Translations under genes and position numbers: made by a program
Shown here: piece after piece, positions 12,841 to 23,600 of the stretch
Layout of the letters: each line of letters starts with the position of its first letter
Numbering within the stretch: the stretch's first letter is position 1
Source of the DNA: Dryomyza anilis
Taxonomy: Eukaryota; Arthropoda; Insecta; Diptera; Dryomyzidae
Assembly: GCA_951804985.1 (NCBI GenBank)
Contig: OX638133.1
Coordinates: 24,272,963-24,336,962 of the forward strand
Length of the DNA: 64,000 nucleotides
Direction: 5' to 3'
Notes under the pieces: generated by a model
What the model was told of the DNA's origin: nothing
The model's database searches: none
What the model saw: the letters and a program-made list of their open reading frames with translations, nothing else

Positions 12841-13205
12841 TGTGCAAAGTTTGATCCCATTTAGTATCTATAGCCATTTGAATTTAAAGATGTGATTTCT
12901 GGATTCCTACTGTGTTGATTCTTTTGATTTTTATACCAAATACGCAGATATAATATATTATATAAAGCATTAATAACGCTCCGTTTAGGATTTATAACCT
13001 TTTTAAGTTGACTAAAAAGTGAAAATTTTGACCAGACATTTGAAGTTAATGATGTGATTTCTGGATTCCTACTGTGTTGATTCTTTTGATTTGTATACCT
13101 AATACTCAGATTTAATGTGGCATAAAATGTACAAAGTTTGAACCCTTTTACGACGCTCCGTTTAGGATTTACAGCCATTTGAAATTGCATATTTTATTTC
13201 TGGAA
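12841..13205 (-). repeat. Divergent inverted relatives of the 158-bp satellite
   Basis: ACGCTCCGTTTAGGATTT occurs at 12976 and 13153. Its complement corresponds to the satellite core CTTCTAAACGGAGCGTCGTA. The neighbouring bases also match in reverse complement: satellite GGGGTCAAAGTTGGCACA against GGGTTCAAACTTTGTACA here. A second shared block, GTGATTTCTGGATTCCTAC, recurs at 12892 and 13054, giving a period of about 162 bp. About two to three old monomers are present, opposite in orientation to the array at 42.9-61 kb. Confidence 0.6.
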
Positions 13206-14075
13206 TCCTACTAATTTCAAAACGTAAAACTCACAAATACGTTGCATACTTACACAGGTTTCATAGCCATGCAAAGCTTTCAAAGCTTTTTTTGGCACAC
13301 ATAACGGTTTTTGACAGCACGCAAGCTTTTCTGCGCACATGTAGCTGTAACTGTCAGGACCTTTTTTTTGCGCAAGGACCAAGAATAATAACATTGAGAC
13401 AGACTACTTTTAGTATACTTCCTAGCAGAGCTCAACTGTCAGTGGAAACAAAAATGTGAAAATTCGCAAAAAACCGAAACAACGTAGTGAAAATCAGCAT
13501 AGAATTTAGAACAGATTATTTTATAGTAATAAATCGTTAAATATTTGCTAAAATAAATAAGAATTAAATATGATAAGGAAATGCAATACCAATTTAGTAA
13601 AATCAACAAACTGCAGAGAATGTAAAAATGTTGAATAATAAATTAAATACTAAATGTAGTACAAAGTAAATTTACATAAAATCAAATAAATTAAAATATA
13701 ATGACAAAAAAAATTACAAATGAAAATTAGAAAATGTGTACTATTTTAAGTGTACTATTTAGTGAAATTAAATTAAATTACATGAAAAATATGTAAAACT
13801 GTAATATACGTTAATAATACAAAAAATATTTAGTTATAATTGAAGTGCTACAATGTGTTACAAAAGCAATAGCTCTGCGACTAAATCAACAACTACTTTG
13901 AATATTGGCATTAAATTTAACTTGAACGTGCAACAAATACAACAAATACTACTCAGGCACGTTACCGACCTGCACAAACTACGACGCCGTTGAACCACGA
14001 ACCACACACACAGCCATTACTTCTTGAGGAGGCACCCCCGTGACTTGAGGAGGCGCACGGGCGGCACATGTAAAC
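13206..14075. other. 5' flank and 5' UTR of the FKRP gene
   Basis: AT-rich DNA with no recognised ORF. It becomes more GC-rich from about 13,950, just before the start codon, consistent with transcribed leader. No clear TATA box or initiator was identified. Confidence 0.3.
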
Positions 14076-17000
14076 ATGAAAATAATGCGCTTGCGACACG
14101 CAAAACTCATCGCCACACTGGTGGTGCTGGCGAATCTCATTCTCCTGTACTACTCCTGGAAGTCCATGCTGTGGAAGAGCCTTACAGGCGCAGCATTCGA
14201 TGCCGCACAACTGGTCGCACTCGACGGCGTTCAGCCGGCCACCAAATCCCCCAAGGAGCGACAACGCAATGCCAACAAACACATACGCAAATCCATGACC
14301 ATCGTATTTCGCAATGTCTACAACTATGAGAACGACCTGAAGGCATCCATCGACAGCATACTTGAGGTGATACCGCACATTCAGGTGCTGGTGCTGCAGG
14401 AGCAAACACCATATCCACCGCTGCTATATGAGGCCAACGAGACGTTGACACACGGCGAGCCATCGACGGTGCGCTTCATGAGTCTTGGCTTCGACATTGC
14501 TAAACCACCGGCGGACGTAAATCCACTGCTGGCCATACGCACGAAATATGCACTCTTTATGGCGGACAGCGTGCGGCTCAGCAATAAAAGTCTGCTGCAA
14601 AAGATACTGCGAGAGATCAATGGTGGTGGTGTTGGACGCAGGTCACATAATACGGATATAGCAAAGTCAAGGGTTGTGCGTGACGCGCCTGCTGCGCCGT
14701 CCGATGATGTGGTACGGCGCATCGTAATTGTGCCATTTGCCGGCAACATTAGAACATTTAGCAGCTGCACCCAGCTGCATTTGGATCTGCCCAATTGGAC
14801 GGTGCAGTATGTGGCTGTAAATAGCAGCAGCGACAAATGCGATTTGGTAAGTGTTTTTGAGGACGCTCTATGGGAGGTTTATATTAAAATTCAATTATTA
14901 CATTGCAGTACCTGCCAAAACACGCGATACTCGTCGATGTGGGCGTACTTAAGGAGATGCCGGATCCGTTTGCCGCACCATTTCCGGAAATGTTCTACAT
15001 ACAGGCGAAGCTCGCTAAAATAAGTGTAAGTGTTATGATTAACAATTTTGCTGTTTAATAAAACCATTAATGAATGTTAGGTCCAAGGTTGCCAACCAAA
15101 AATTACAATAAAAATAACTAAGTCACATCTACCAGAATTTAAAAATGCATACCAAATTTATAATAACAGTTTTCTTCTACAGTTTTTTTCTTCTGCAGTT
15201 TTTTTCTTCTACAGTTTTCTTCACGTTTTCGAATTTATTAATATTCTTACTTCCTTAGAATTGGTTTGCTCCATCCCATTAAGCAATTTAGGAGTCATAA
15301 AGGAGACCAATTTTTGAGTGTTTTATGAGCCCTCAGAAAAAAGACTCATAAAAGTATCTGTATTCGGAGCTCTCAAAAATATTAGTCATAAAAGATTCAT
15401 AGATTAGGAGTTATTTAGGAGCACTCATAAATTAGACTACTAAAACCATCAAAAATAAAATTGTTTCTATGCGCTCAGAAAATTGACCCATAAAGTTCTA
15501 TATTTTAGAATGTTTTAGGAACGCTCTAAAATTTGACTCATAAAAGAGTCTTATTCATGAGCGCTTTAGGAGTCCCCTCAAATGAAACTCATAATATCAT
15601 CAAATACTCTTAAGTATTTTAAGAGCACTTAGAAAAGGGAGTCATAAAAGTATATTTTTAATACTGGCTTTAGGAGCCTACTGTTTAAACAAAATTGATA
15701 TTCTAATATACGTTTTGAATTGGAAATCAAATGAAAATTAATTTTATTAGTCTAAATTCAACAGACAAACCTACATATTTCTTGGATTTAGTTGAAATGG
15801 ATGCATTGAAATGGATGTTCACGGATGGTTGGTTTCATTTAAGACAAATTCTATATTTCTGAAGAGGGGAAAACTCCAAAATTCAAGTAATTGTGGTGAC
15901 TAGAAATTCTCAAAAATGTAAATGTTTTAAGAATATTGAAATGATCAAAAATATGAGGATTTTCTGGCTCTAAAAGCGTTCACTACCCAAGTTTCTGTAG
16001 TCTTTTGGGGCACTTTTTATTACTCAAATATGACTGTTTTAGGAATATTAAAAGTAGCCGCGGTAGCTCAGTGGTTAGTGCGTTGGACTGCGAGCCGAAA
16101 GGTCTTCGGTTCAAGCCTGGACTGGGGCTAACAACATCTTTTCAAAGAAACATTTTTCTTACCGCACTACTTCTCGGAAGTAAATGGCAAACCTATGAGA
16201 GTAAAACATTGCCTGTACTGTAGGTCCCACCAATTTGAGTACAAATGTAACTCGCACAGCTCAAAATGGTGAGAGAGTTCGGCCTAAGTTCTTATAGGAC
16301 CAAACTATTATTATAAGGAGTATTAAAAGTTTCATAAATATGAGGGGTTTTGGGCTCATAAAATGGGGCTCTCTACCCAGGGGTCGGGAGCCTTTTTGGG
16401 CTTTTTTAAGTGCTCATGTATGAGGGTAACACTCATAAATATGACACATTTAGGAGTATAAAAAGACTCAAAATGTTTGCTGGGATACATCATTGACTCG
16501 GTTTCGAGAAAAGCGATAAAGAAGGTTTAATGTAATCCATAAATATATACATAACGTCACCGACGTGCCAAAGGAGCGAATGTGCATTTTTAAAAATGTT
16601 GGAAAATTTTAATTTTAAAGCAATTCAAATTTTATAATTGCTTGAAAAATTAGTAAACATTGTATTTTTAAAATATTTTTTTATTATTTTGTGTTATTCA
16701 TCAATTAGCATAATGTCCCGAGACAAAATTTTTGGCATTTTTCGGGAATATTTCGGGCATATTTCTGGCAAACGCACAGATATACAGAATATTTTGGGAA
16801 GTGTATAGCACTTTTTTGTGTAATTTTTATGGCAGTTTCACGCCATATTTGGGGTACGGGCAGAAATCAGTCAGCTTTTGATACAAACTCCGCCTTTGTC
16901 TGTTTAAAATATGTCGAGGAAATGTTTCTGAACTGCCTCGACTCTGCCAAAAATTTTGTCTGGGGTATTGATTTGAACAACTAATAGAATTATAAATACG

Positions 17001-18710
17001 GATTTTGGGTGGCTATATCCTGATCAAGACGCAAATATTTTTATTTTTTTGTCATAACTCTTCATGGGTACAAGATCTAGTAGTGGTGTAAAGGCAATCA
17101 TTATTTAAAAATCATTTTTCAAATTTTTGTTATTAGCAAGAAAAATTTGTGGCCAATTATTTTTAAATAATGATGCCAATCGATAGGTACATTAAAAACA
17201 AACAATGAATGTCTTTACTCCACTATTTTATCTTGTACCAATAAAAAGTTATCGCGCGTAAATAGTAAAATTTGAAAAAATGAAAATCTTGTCATGCCAA
17301 AAGGGCGAATCTTTTCGTTTTTTTAACATAACTTTTTATAGGTACAAGATAAAATAGTACTATAAAGCAATTAATTGTTTGTTTTTAAAGCACCTATCGA
17401 TTGGCATCATTATTTAAAAATAATTTGGCAAACATTTTTCTAGCAAATAAAAAAAAACCGAAAAATTATTTATAATAATAATGCTAATCGATAGGTGCTT
17501 TAAAAACAAACAATTAATGCCTGTATACATCTTATACAAATCAAAAGATATGGCAAAAAAACGAAACGATTCATCCTTTTAGCACGACAAGATTTTCAAT
17601 TTTTCGAATTTTCCCTGTTGGTTTTGTCTTTAGTGGCTAGAAATACCCAACAAAGCTACACACGATTTTAGCACAGTATAGTTGAGGAAAAACTGCATTC
17701 AAAAATGTAAAAAAAAAAACGCAAATATCAAACATTTGCACATTCGCCCTTTTGGCATGATAGTGTAGTTATATAGTCACATTTTTTTCATGTGCTAAAT
17801 TTATACTAATAAAAATTAAAAAAAAACTTTTTCTTCATTCCTTTTGCAGAAGACCATCTTCCCACAATCGTTTCAAGATGGTCGCCGCCTATTCACCTCA
17901 TACCACACCAAGCAGCGTCGCATGGAACAGCGTCGTCGTCAATTTAAAGATATGTACAAAAAACTGCAAATCAAACGCATCGTAAGACGTGCCCACAAAA
18001 TCCCCACCAAAGCGGATACACAAAAGGAGCCAGCATTGACACTCAATGCTCCGAACAACAGCCCCGGGCAGCATAATTTTGTGCTCGACACACAATTTTC
18101 CTCTTCGAACTATACGCTGCCGCTGGTCACTGAAATCGATCTAATTGGATGTGAGCGCTCAACGAAATCCTGCATTGGCAGCGTTTACAATCAACGTCCG
18201 TTCTATGTTTATCTGGGCAAGCATACGCCGCCATGTTGTTTGGACAAATTACGTACCACCTTTAATCATGTGCTGGAGGAGTTCGAAAATGTGGGAATAC
18301 GTTATTGGCTCGATAACTATGCGCTGAAGACGGCCATCGAGACGAATCAATTGTCACCGGATGCCTACGATATCGATATCAGTTTCAATGTGTTCGATCT
18401 GGAGCGCTCGAATGCGCTGAAGAAATCACAATCAAAGCCGTATGTGGACAATGAGGGCTTCTACTGGATCAAGGCAACCGATGGGCATTACTTTCGTGTA
18501 CAATTCTCAAAGTTGAATCAGGTGGGCGTTAATTTATTGCCCTTCGAGATCAATGGCAACGAGGTGAAGCCGAACGGCTTTTTCGGCTGGAAGGCGCGAG
18601 AATTCTCAGCGGACTTTTTACATCCAATGTCAACGGTTTTATTTCTGGGAAAAAACATAATGTGTCCGAATAATGTGCGTGAATTTTTGGACTTTAAGCA
18701 AATCAAGTAA
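14076..18710 (+). CDS. FKRP: Fukutin-related protein (ribitol-5-phosphate transferase family)
   Basis: Golgi type II enzyme that, in the characterised family, transfers ribitol-5-phosphate from CDP-ribitol to the O-mannosyl glycan of alpha-dystroglycan. Exons 14076-14846, 14909-15025 and 17850-18710 all join in phase 0 and give 582 residues, longer than the human protein (about 495). A signal-anchor helix lies at residues 9-28 (LIATLVVLANLILLYYSW). The C-terminal LicD-like catalytic half (from about 390) has cysteines at 397, 404 and 425/426, the C-x6-C-x20-CC spacing of the zinc-finger loop I recall for human FKRP. The acidic motif DAYDIDIS (D470, D472) fits the catalytic metal-binding pair. 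Insertions of low complexity (about 185-220 and 297-380) explain the extra length. The start MKIMRL is the first ATG of the open frame. Intron 2 (2.8 kb) carries a SINE and a fold-back element. Confidence 0.93.
15260..15680. repeat. Degenerate 'TCATAAA' repeat family in FKRP intron 2, part 1
   Basis: Loose repeats of AGGAG..CTCATAAAAG about every 60 bp. The same vocabulary (ACTCATAAA, TTTAGGAG) appears at 15950-16050 and 16320-16490, and in the second DRC5 intron at 39420-40250. No coding potential. Confidence 0.5.
16056..16315 (+). mobile_element. tRNA-headed SINE, copy 1, with target-site duplication
   Basis: The head GCCGCGGTAGCTCAGTGGTT resembles the 5' half of a tRNA (A box). CTGCGAG would place anticodon GCG (Arg-like), and GGTTCAAGCC is a good B box. 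The acceptor stem does not pair well, so it is not an intact tRNA gene. The body runs to TTATTATA. It is flanked by AGGAATATTAAAAGT (16041-16055) and AGGAGTATTAAAAGT (16316-16330), a 14/15 target duplication that fixes both ends. A second copy lies at 22986-23294. Confidence 0.85.
16316..16490. repeat. 'TCATAAA' repeat family, part 2
   Basis: Contains the ordered block CTCTCTACCCAG, then GCCTTTTTGGGCTTTTTTAA, GTGCTCATG and a TTTGCTGGGATA end. The same order is seen at 39430-39480, 39770-39880 and 40110-40260 in the DRC5 intron, so this is a dispersed family and not a local tandem repeat. The SINE inserted into one copy of it. Confidence 0.55.
16566..17757. mobile_element. Fold-back type element in FKRP intron 2
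   Basis: The ends match as inverted repeats at 19 of 21 positions: TGCCAAAGGAGCGAATGTGC on the left and the complement of TGCCAAAAGGGCGAATGTGC on the right. A third internal end-like copy (ATGCCAAAAGGGCGAAT) lies at 17294, with an inverted partner near 17575. Long internal arms around CACCTATCGATTGGCATCAT (near 17393) and TGCTAATCGATAGGTGCTTT (near 17482) would fold back, and a further arm lies at 17165-17215. No protein is encoded and no target duplication was clear. Confidence 0.6.
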
Positions 18711-18724
18711 AAGAGTTCACTAAA

Positions 18725-20060
18725 TTGAAATGAAGATCGAGGTTATTTCTGATGATGAGGAGATTTATGAGGTATAAAAAGATGATTTATGAGAACTAAT
18801 AAGAATATATGGAAAAATTAAGATCAAGGTTATTTCAGATAACGAGATTTGTGAGAACTAGGAAGAGATTTAGGAGAACGAGATTATTTCAGCTTATGAG
18901 ATTTAAGAGAGTTAAGAAGAGCTGTATGAGAACTAAAAAGAGTATGTCGAAAAATAAAGATCGAGGTCATTTCAGAGGATGATGAGATTTATGAGAACTA
19001 AAAAGAGATTTAGGAGAACTAAAAAGAATATATGGAAAAATTAAGATCGAGATTATGTCAGATGATGAAATTTCTGACAATTAAAAGAGCTGTATGAGAA
19101 CTAAAAAGAGTATGTCGAATAATAAAGATCGAGGTCAGTTCAGATGATGAAATTTCTGAAAAATAAAAAGAGCTGTATGAGAACTAAAAGAGTATGTCGA
19201 ATAATGATCATCGATGTTATTTTAGATGATGATGAGATTTATGAGACCCAAAAAGAGATTTAGGAGAACTAAAAACAGTATTTGGAAAAATTAAGATCGA
19301 GATTTTTTCAGATGATGAAATTTGTGACAATTAAAAGAACTGTAAGAGAACTAAAAAGAGTATGTCGAATAATAAAGATCGAGGTCAGTTCAGATGAAGA
19401 AATTTCTGAAAAATAAAAAGAGCTGTATGAGAACTAAAAAGAGTATGTCGAATAATATAGATCGAGGTCATTTCAGATGATGATGATGAGATTTAAGAGA
19501 ACTAAAAAGAGTATGTCGCGTAATAGTCATCGATGTTATTTTAGATGATGACGAGATTAATGAGACCCAAAAAGAGATTTAGTAGAACTAAAAAGAATAT
19601 TTGGAAAAATTAAGATCGAGATTTGTTCAGGTGATGAAATTTCTAAAAATTTAGAAGAGCTGTATGAGAACTAAAAAGAGTATGTCGAATAATAAAGATC
19701 GAGGTCAGTTCAGATGATGAAATTTCTGAAAAATAAGAAGAGATGTATGAGAAATAAAAAGAGTATGACGAATAATAAAGACCGAGGCCATTTCAGATGA
19801 TGATGAGATTTATGAGAACTAAAAAGAGTATGTCATATAATGATCATCGATGATTCAAATGATGATATTTAAGAGAACTAAAAAGTGTATGTTGATAATG
19901 ACGATAGAGGTCCTTTCGGATGATGAGAGTTATAAGAACTAAAAAGAGTAAGTCGTATAATGAAGATCGAGCTTATTTCAGACGATGAGATTTATGAGAA
20001 TTAAACAGCGTATGGTATATAATGAAAATAGAGATTGTTTCGGATGACAAAATGTATTAG
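18725..20060 (+). repeat. Degenerate ~62-66-bp tandem repeat after FKRP
   Basis: About 20 units share AAGATCGAGGTCATTTCAGA, TGATGAGATTTATGAGAACT and AAAAAGAGTATGTCGAATAA. They begin about 15 bp after the FKRP stop, so they are probably in its 3' UTR. Many units hold an AATAAA-like hexamer (GAATAATAAAGATC), so several polyadenylation points are possible. Forward translation of single units gives acidic peptides of the type KIEVISDDEIYEN before a stop. Confidence 0.8.
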
Positions 20061-20647
20061 ATTCGAAATCATTCGTTAATTACAAGAACTACGTCAAAGT
20101 AATGCTTTAGGGTCTGAATATGCTCAACCCGCAAATAAATATTAAAGGAATTAAATACGATTATGTGATAATATCGGCACTCAGTTTTTGCACAAATACA
20201 CTAGATGTCGCTGCATGAATTTTGGTTGATATAAATTTTCGATGTCGAAAATAAAAACTTCAGTTGTACTTTGTTAATAGTTAGCGTAAGTAATGACGGA
20301 GGTACCTTGTAAAGTATTCTAAATATTTGTTCTCTCATGTATTTATCAAACTACTTATGCTAAAATGTGTAAATGCTTACAGCAAATCAGAAAAAAAAAC
20401 AATATACACTATATTAAATAAATACAATTTTAAATGTTTTCTTATACCCGCGGGTTAATGGAATAATTAAAAGCTATTTTTTTTTAAATAAGCTTTCACA
20501 TAATTAATATTCAAAATCATTTTGGTTTTATAATGATTTATAAAAGGCTTCTTAAAAAAATTATGTCGTAATTTCTTTCTCAAAAATATATATATATTCC
20601 ACATAGCAAATAGATTTTACAAATATAGTACATCGTTTGATTCCTCT
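20061..20647. other. Gene-poor stretch between convergent FKRP and DNAI1
   Basis: AT-rich intergenic and 3' flanking DNA. I see no ORF worth naming and no clear minus-strand AATAAA for DNAI1. Confidence 0.4.
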
Positions 20648-23600
20648 TTAACTCTGCACCGTTGTCGTAGTATCGGCAATAACTGCGCCCTCTGGCAGCT
20701 CACGCACCAGCGACAATAGTTTCTCCAGCTTCGATATCTGCAAAGTCTTCTGATCCAGATACAATTGCTTCTTGGGTGGTTTCACCATTACACGTAAGTT
20801 GGGTGATAACTTTAGAGATGTTATGGTGCCCCTATACGAAAGAGTCTTGTTTCTTTATTTTTTTCAATGAGTACATTTAAAACTACTCACTTATCGTCAC
20901 CCACTATAATAAAGGGCAATTTTTCATTGAAACAGATACGCGTCAATTTGTTCTTGCGTTTCGGCACCACCGCCTGTATGCAGATCGCTTTGTATTTGTT
21001 CACATTCAAATCGAACACATAAACTTTACCCTCGGTGGTCACCGCCGCAAAGACGGTACTCGAAAAGGGCGCCCACTTGACATCACCCACCGCGGAGCCT
21101 AAATCGAAGATAAACAACGGCTCCGCACGCATATCCTCCCAGATCTTGACGCGCCAATCGCCACTACACGACATAAAGATGTTCGAATTGAAACGATTGA
21201 AATCGATGCGATACACGGACAAATTGTGTGCATGATAGGTCATCAGAAACTTGGAGCTGTATGCGATGCTACACTTGTAGATCAAACCTTCTTCCGTGCC
21301 AATGAGAAAGATCTCCCGATCGGTGGGATGAAATTTCATGCAGGAACCGCAACTCTTAAGACGTACCTCGGTGCCGTCTGGACCCTCAACTATACCGTTC
21401 TCCAGAAAAAGCGTTATAATGTTGGTCAGCGCTATTTTGTTTTGCATCAGCACCCAATTAAATACACGACCGTCTGTGGATACGGAATAAAAGTTGATTT
21501 CGCCATCAGCCATATCTGGGCCCCACTTAATCTGGAATATATGGTAGGTTTATTGTAAAATTTATCATAGATTAATGGAGTACGAACCTCCCAAACGCAC
21601 TCGGCATGTTTGGCATTGACACCCAGTGAGACATACAGCGGTTCCCGGTAGTCCTCCTTAAGATTATAAACGGCAACATTGCCATCGTACATGCCTACGA
21701 AATGGATAAAGTTAAACTGGTCAAATATTTTTGAGGACCCTTTCGCTCTTAGTAAATTTCAAATGGAAAGTTTAAGCTGTACAAAGAAATGAGTATCTGA
21801 CTAAGAAATATACTTGCGAAAGCATTTTTCTAAATTTCAGAAGTGTTTTAAGACATAGTAAATTTTTGTGAATATTACATCTTATCTGTGTTTAATCGAA
21901 ATTTAATCGAGATGACGTTTCAAAATGGAGATGAGAAAATCGATCCAAAGCAAAATATATATCTGAAAACAACATTTCTGGATTTTACACCTTTTGAATT
22001 ATCTAGAGCACAACGAATTGCTCAGTGACCGTCCATGGTTCCTGTAAAACCAGTTTCAGGTAGAACTAGATGACGGCCTCTCCGAAAAGCGAAATAATTG
22101 TATTCACCTTTTTGGGGAGAGCAAAGTAGTTGCACAAGATATTTCCAAGGCGTTTCATCGAGTGTGGCATGAGGCCCTCGTATTAAAACTACCCAATGGG
22201 AATTATTCCGAGCTAGTTCGAACGGTAACCAATGTTTTCTTCAGTACATATTCTACAAAATTCGAATTAGTTCATTTGTAAAGTAGCACCACCTCTCATT
22301 ACTTCTACCTACAAAGTAATATGCAAAGCGACCAATCTTCATTACGATTGCGTGAAAAGTAATGCTGAAATGGAAGTACCCCTTGAGACTGTTTGGTTAC
22401 GAAGTAATGATGTATGGGCCACCATTATTACGATACTTCTAAATAGTAATCTATATGTACATGAGGTAACATTCGGTTCCTTTATACTTTAAATGCAGTG
22501 TGTAATGGGTAGTGACTCCTACATAGCATTACTTCGTAATCTACAGTGAATGCGTACTTGCCCTATGCCATATCTGTGTAAAAGTAAACAGAAATCAGTA
22601 TTGAGATTCCGACGCATTACGATTCGATAATAATTAGGCAGTAATCGACTACGTAATGATGCTATTTTCTATTTGGTATGAATGACATACTCAATAATGA
22701 TCTTAAAACTATCTCCGAGTGGGGTCTTGCAAATAGAGTCGATTTTAGCGCAAGCAATACCCAATCATGTCTCACAAACGAATGAATTCACCCCTACCTC
22801 CCCTCAATATTGGTGCTGTGAATATTGCGGAGTCAGCTGTTGACTTATGCACTGTTTACAACACCTTTATTCGGCCAAAGATGGAATACAAATCGCACAT
22901 TTGGGCAAAGGCTTCAAAATCCTTTTTGAAGTTCCGGTACCGAATACAACAACGTGCGATATATTTAACAGGGGATAATAATATAGTAGACGCGGTAGCT
23001 CAGTGGTTAGTGCGTTGGACTGCGAGCCGAAAGGTCCCCGGTTCAAGTCTGGACGGGGTCTAACAACATTTTTTCATAGAAACATTTTTCTGTACCGAGC
23101 TACTTCTCGGCAGTAAATGGCAAACCTACGAAAGTAAAAAATTGTCAATGAAAAGCTCTCACCCGCCTTTCGGATTCGGCAATAAACTGTAGGTCCCCCC
23201 ACTTCGAGTATAAATATAACACGCACAGCTCAAAATGGTGATAGAGCTCGGCAAAAGTTCTTATAGGACTGTAGTGCCAAACTATTATTATAGACCCAAT
23301 GTTGTCTGCTGTCTTACAAACGAATGGATTCACCCCTCCCACCCCTCAATATGGGTGCTGTGGATATTGCGGAGTCAGCCGCTCTTGACGTTCTGGGCAA
23401 ACCAATTCAATGTGATCTCCGTTGGAAGATCATATATTTGATCTGTCGAAAGAAGCGGCCAGGTGTCTCGGTTTTTTAAAACGGCGTAAGACAACTTTAC
23501 CCCTGCTGACTTACGCGCGTCTACACCACTTATATTCGGCCTAAGATGGAAAGGCTTCAAAATCCTCTTTGGAGTTCCGGGACCGAATAACACAACGTAC

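Noticed and set aside
14024..14463. Several alternative ORFs overlapping FKRP exon 1
   Set aside because: Shadows in other frames of a GC-rich true exon whose product matches FKRP and splices in phase.
16056..16130. tRNA-Arg(GCG) genes at 16056 and 22986
   Set aside because: Acceptor stems do not pair, and both heads are followed by the same SINE body; copy 1 has a retroposition-type target duplication.
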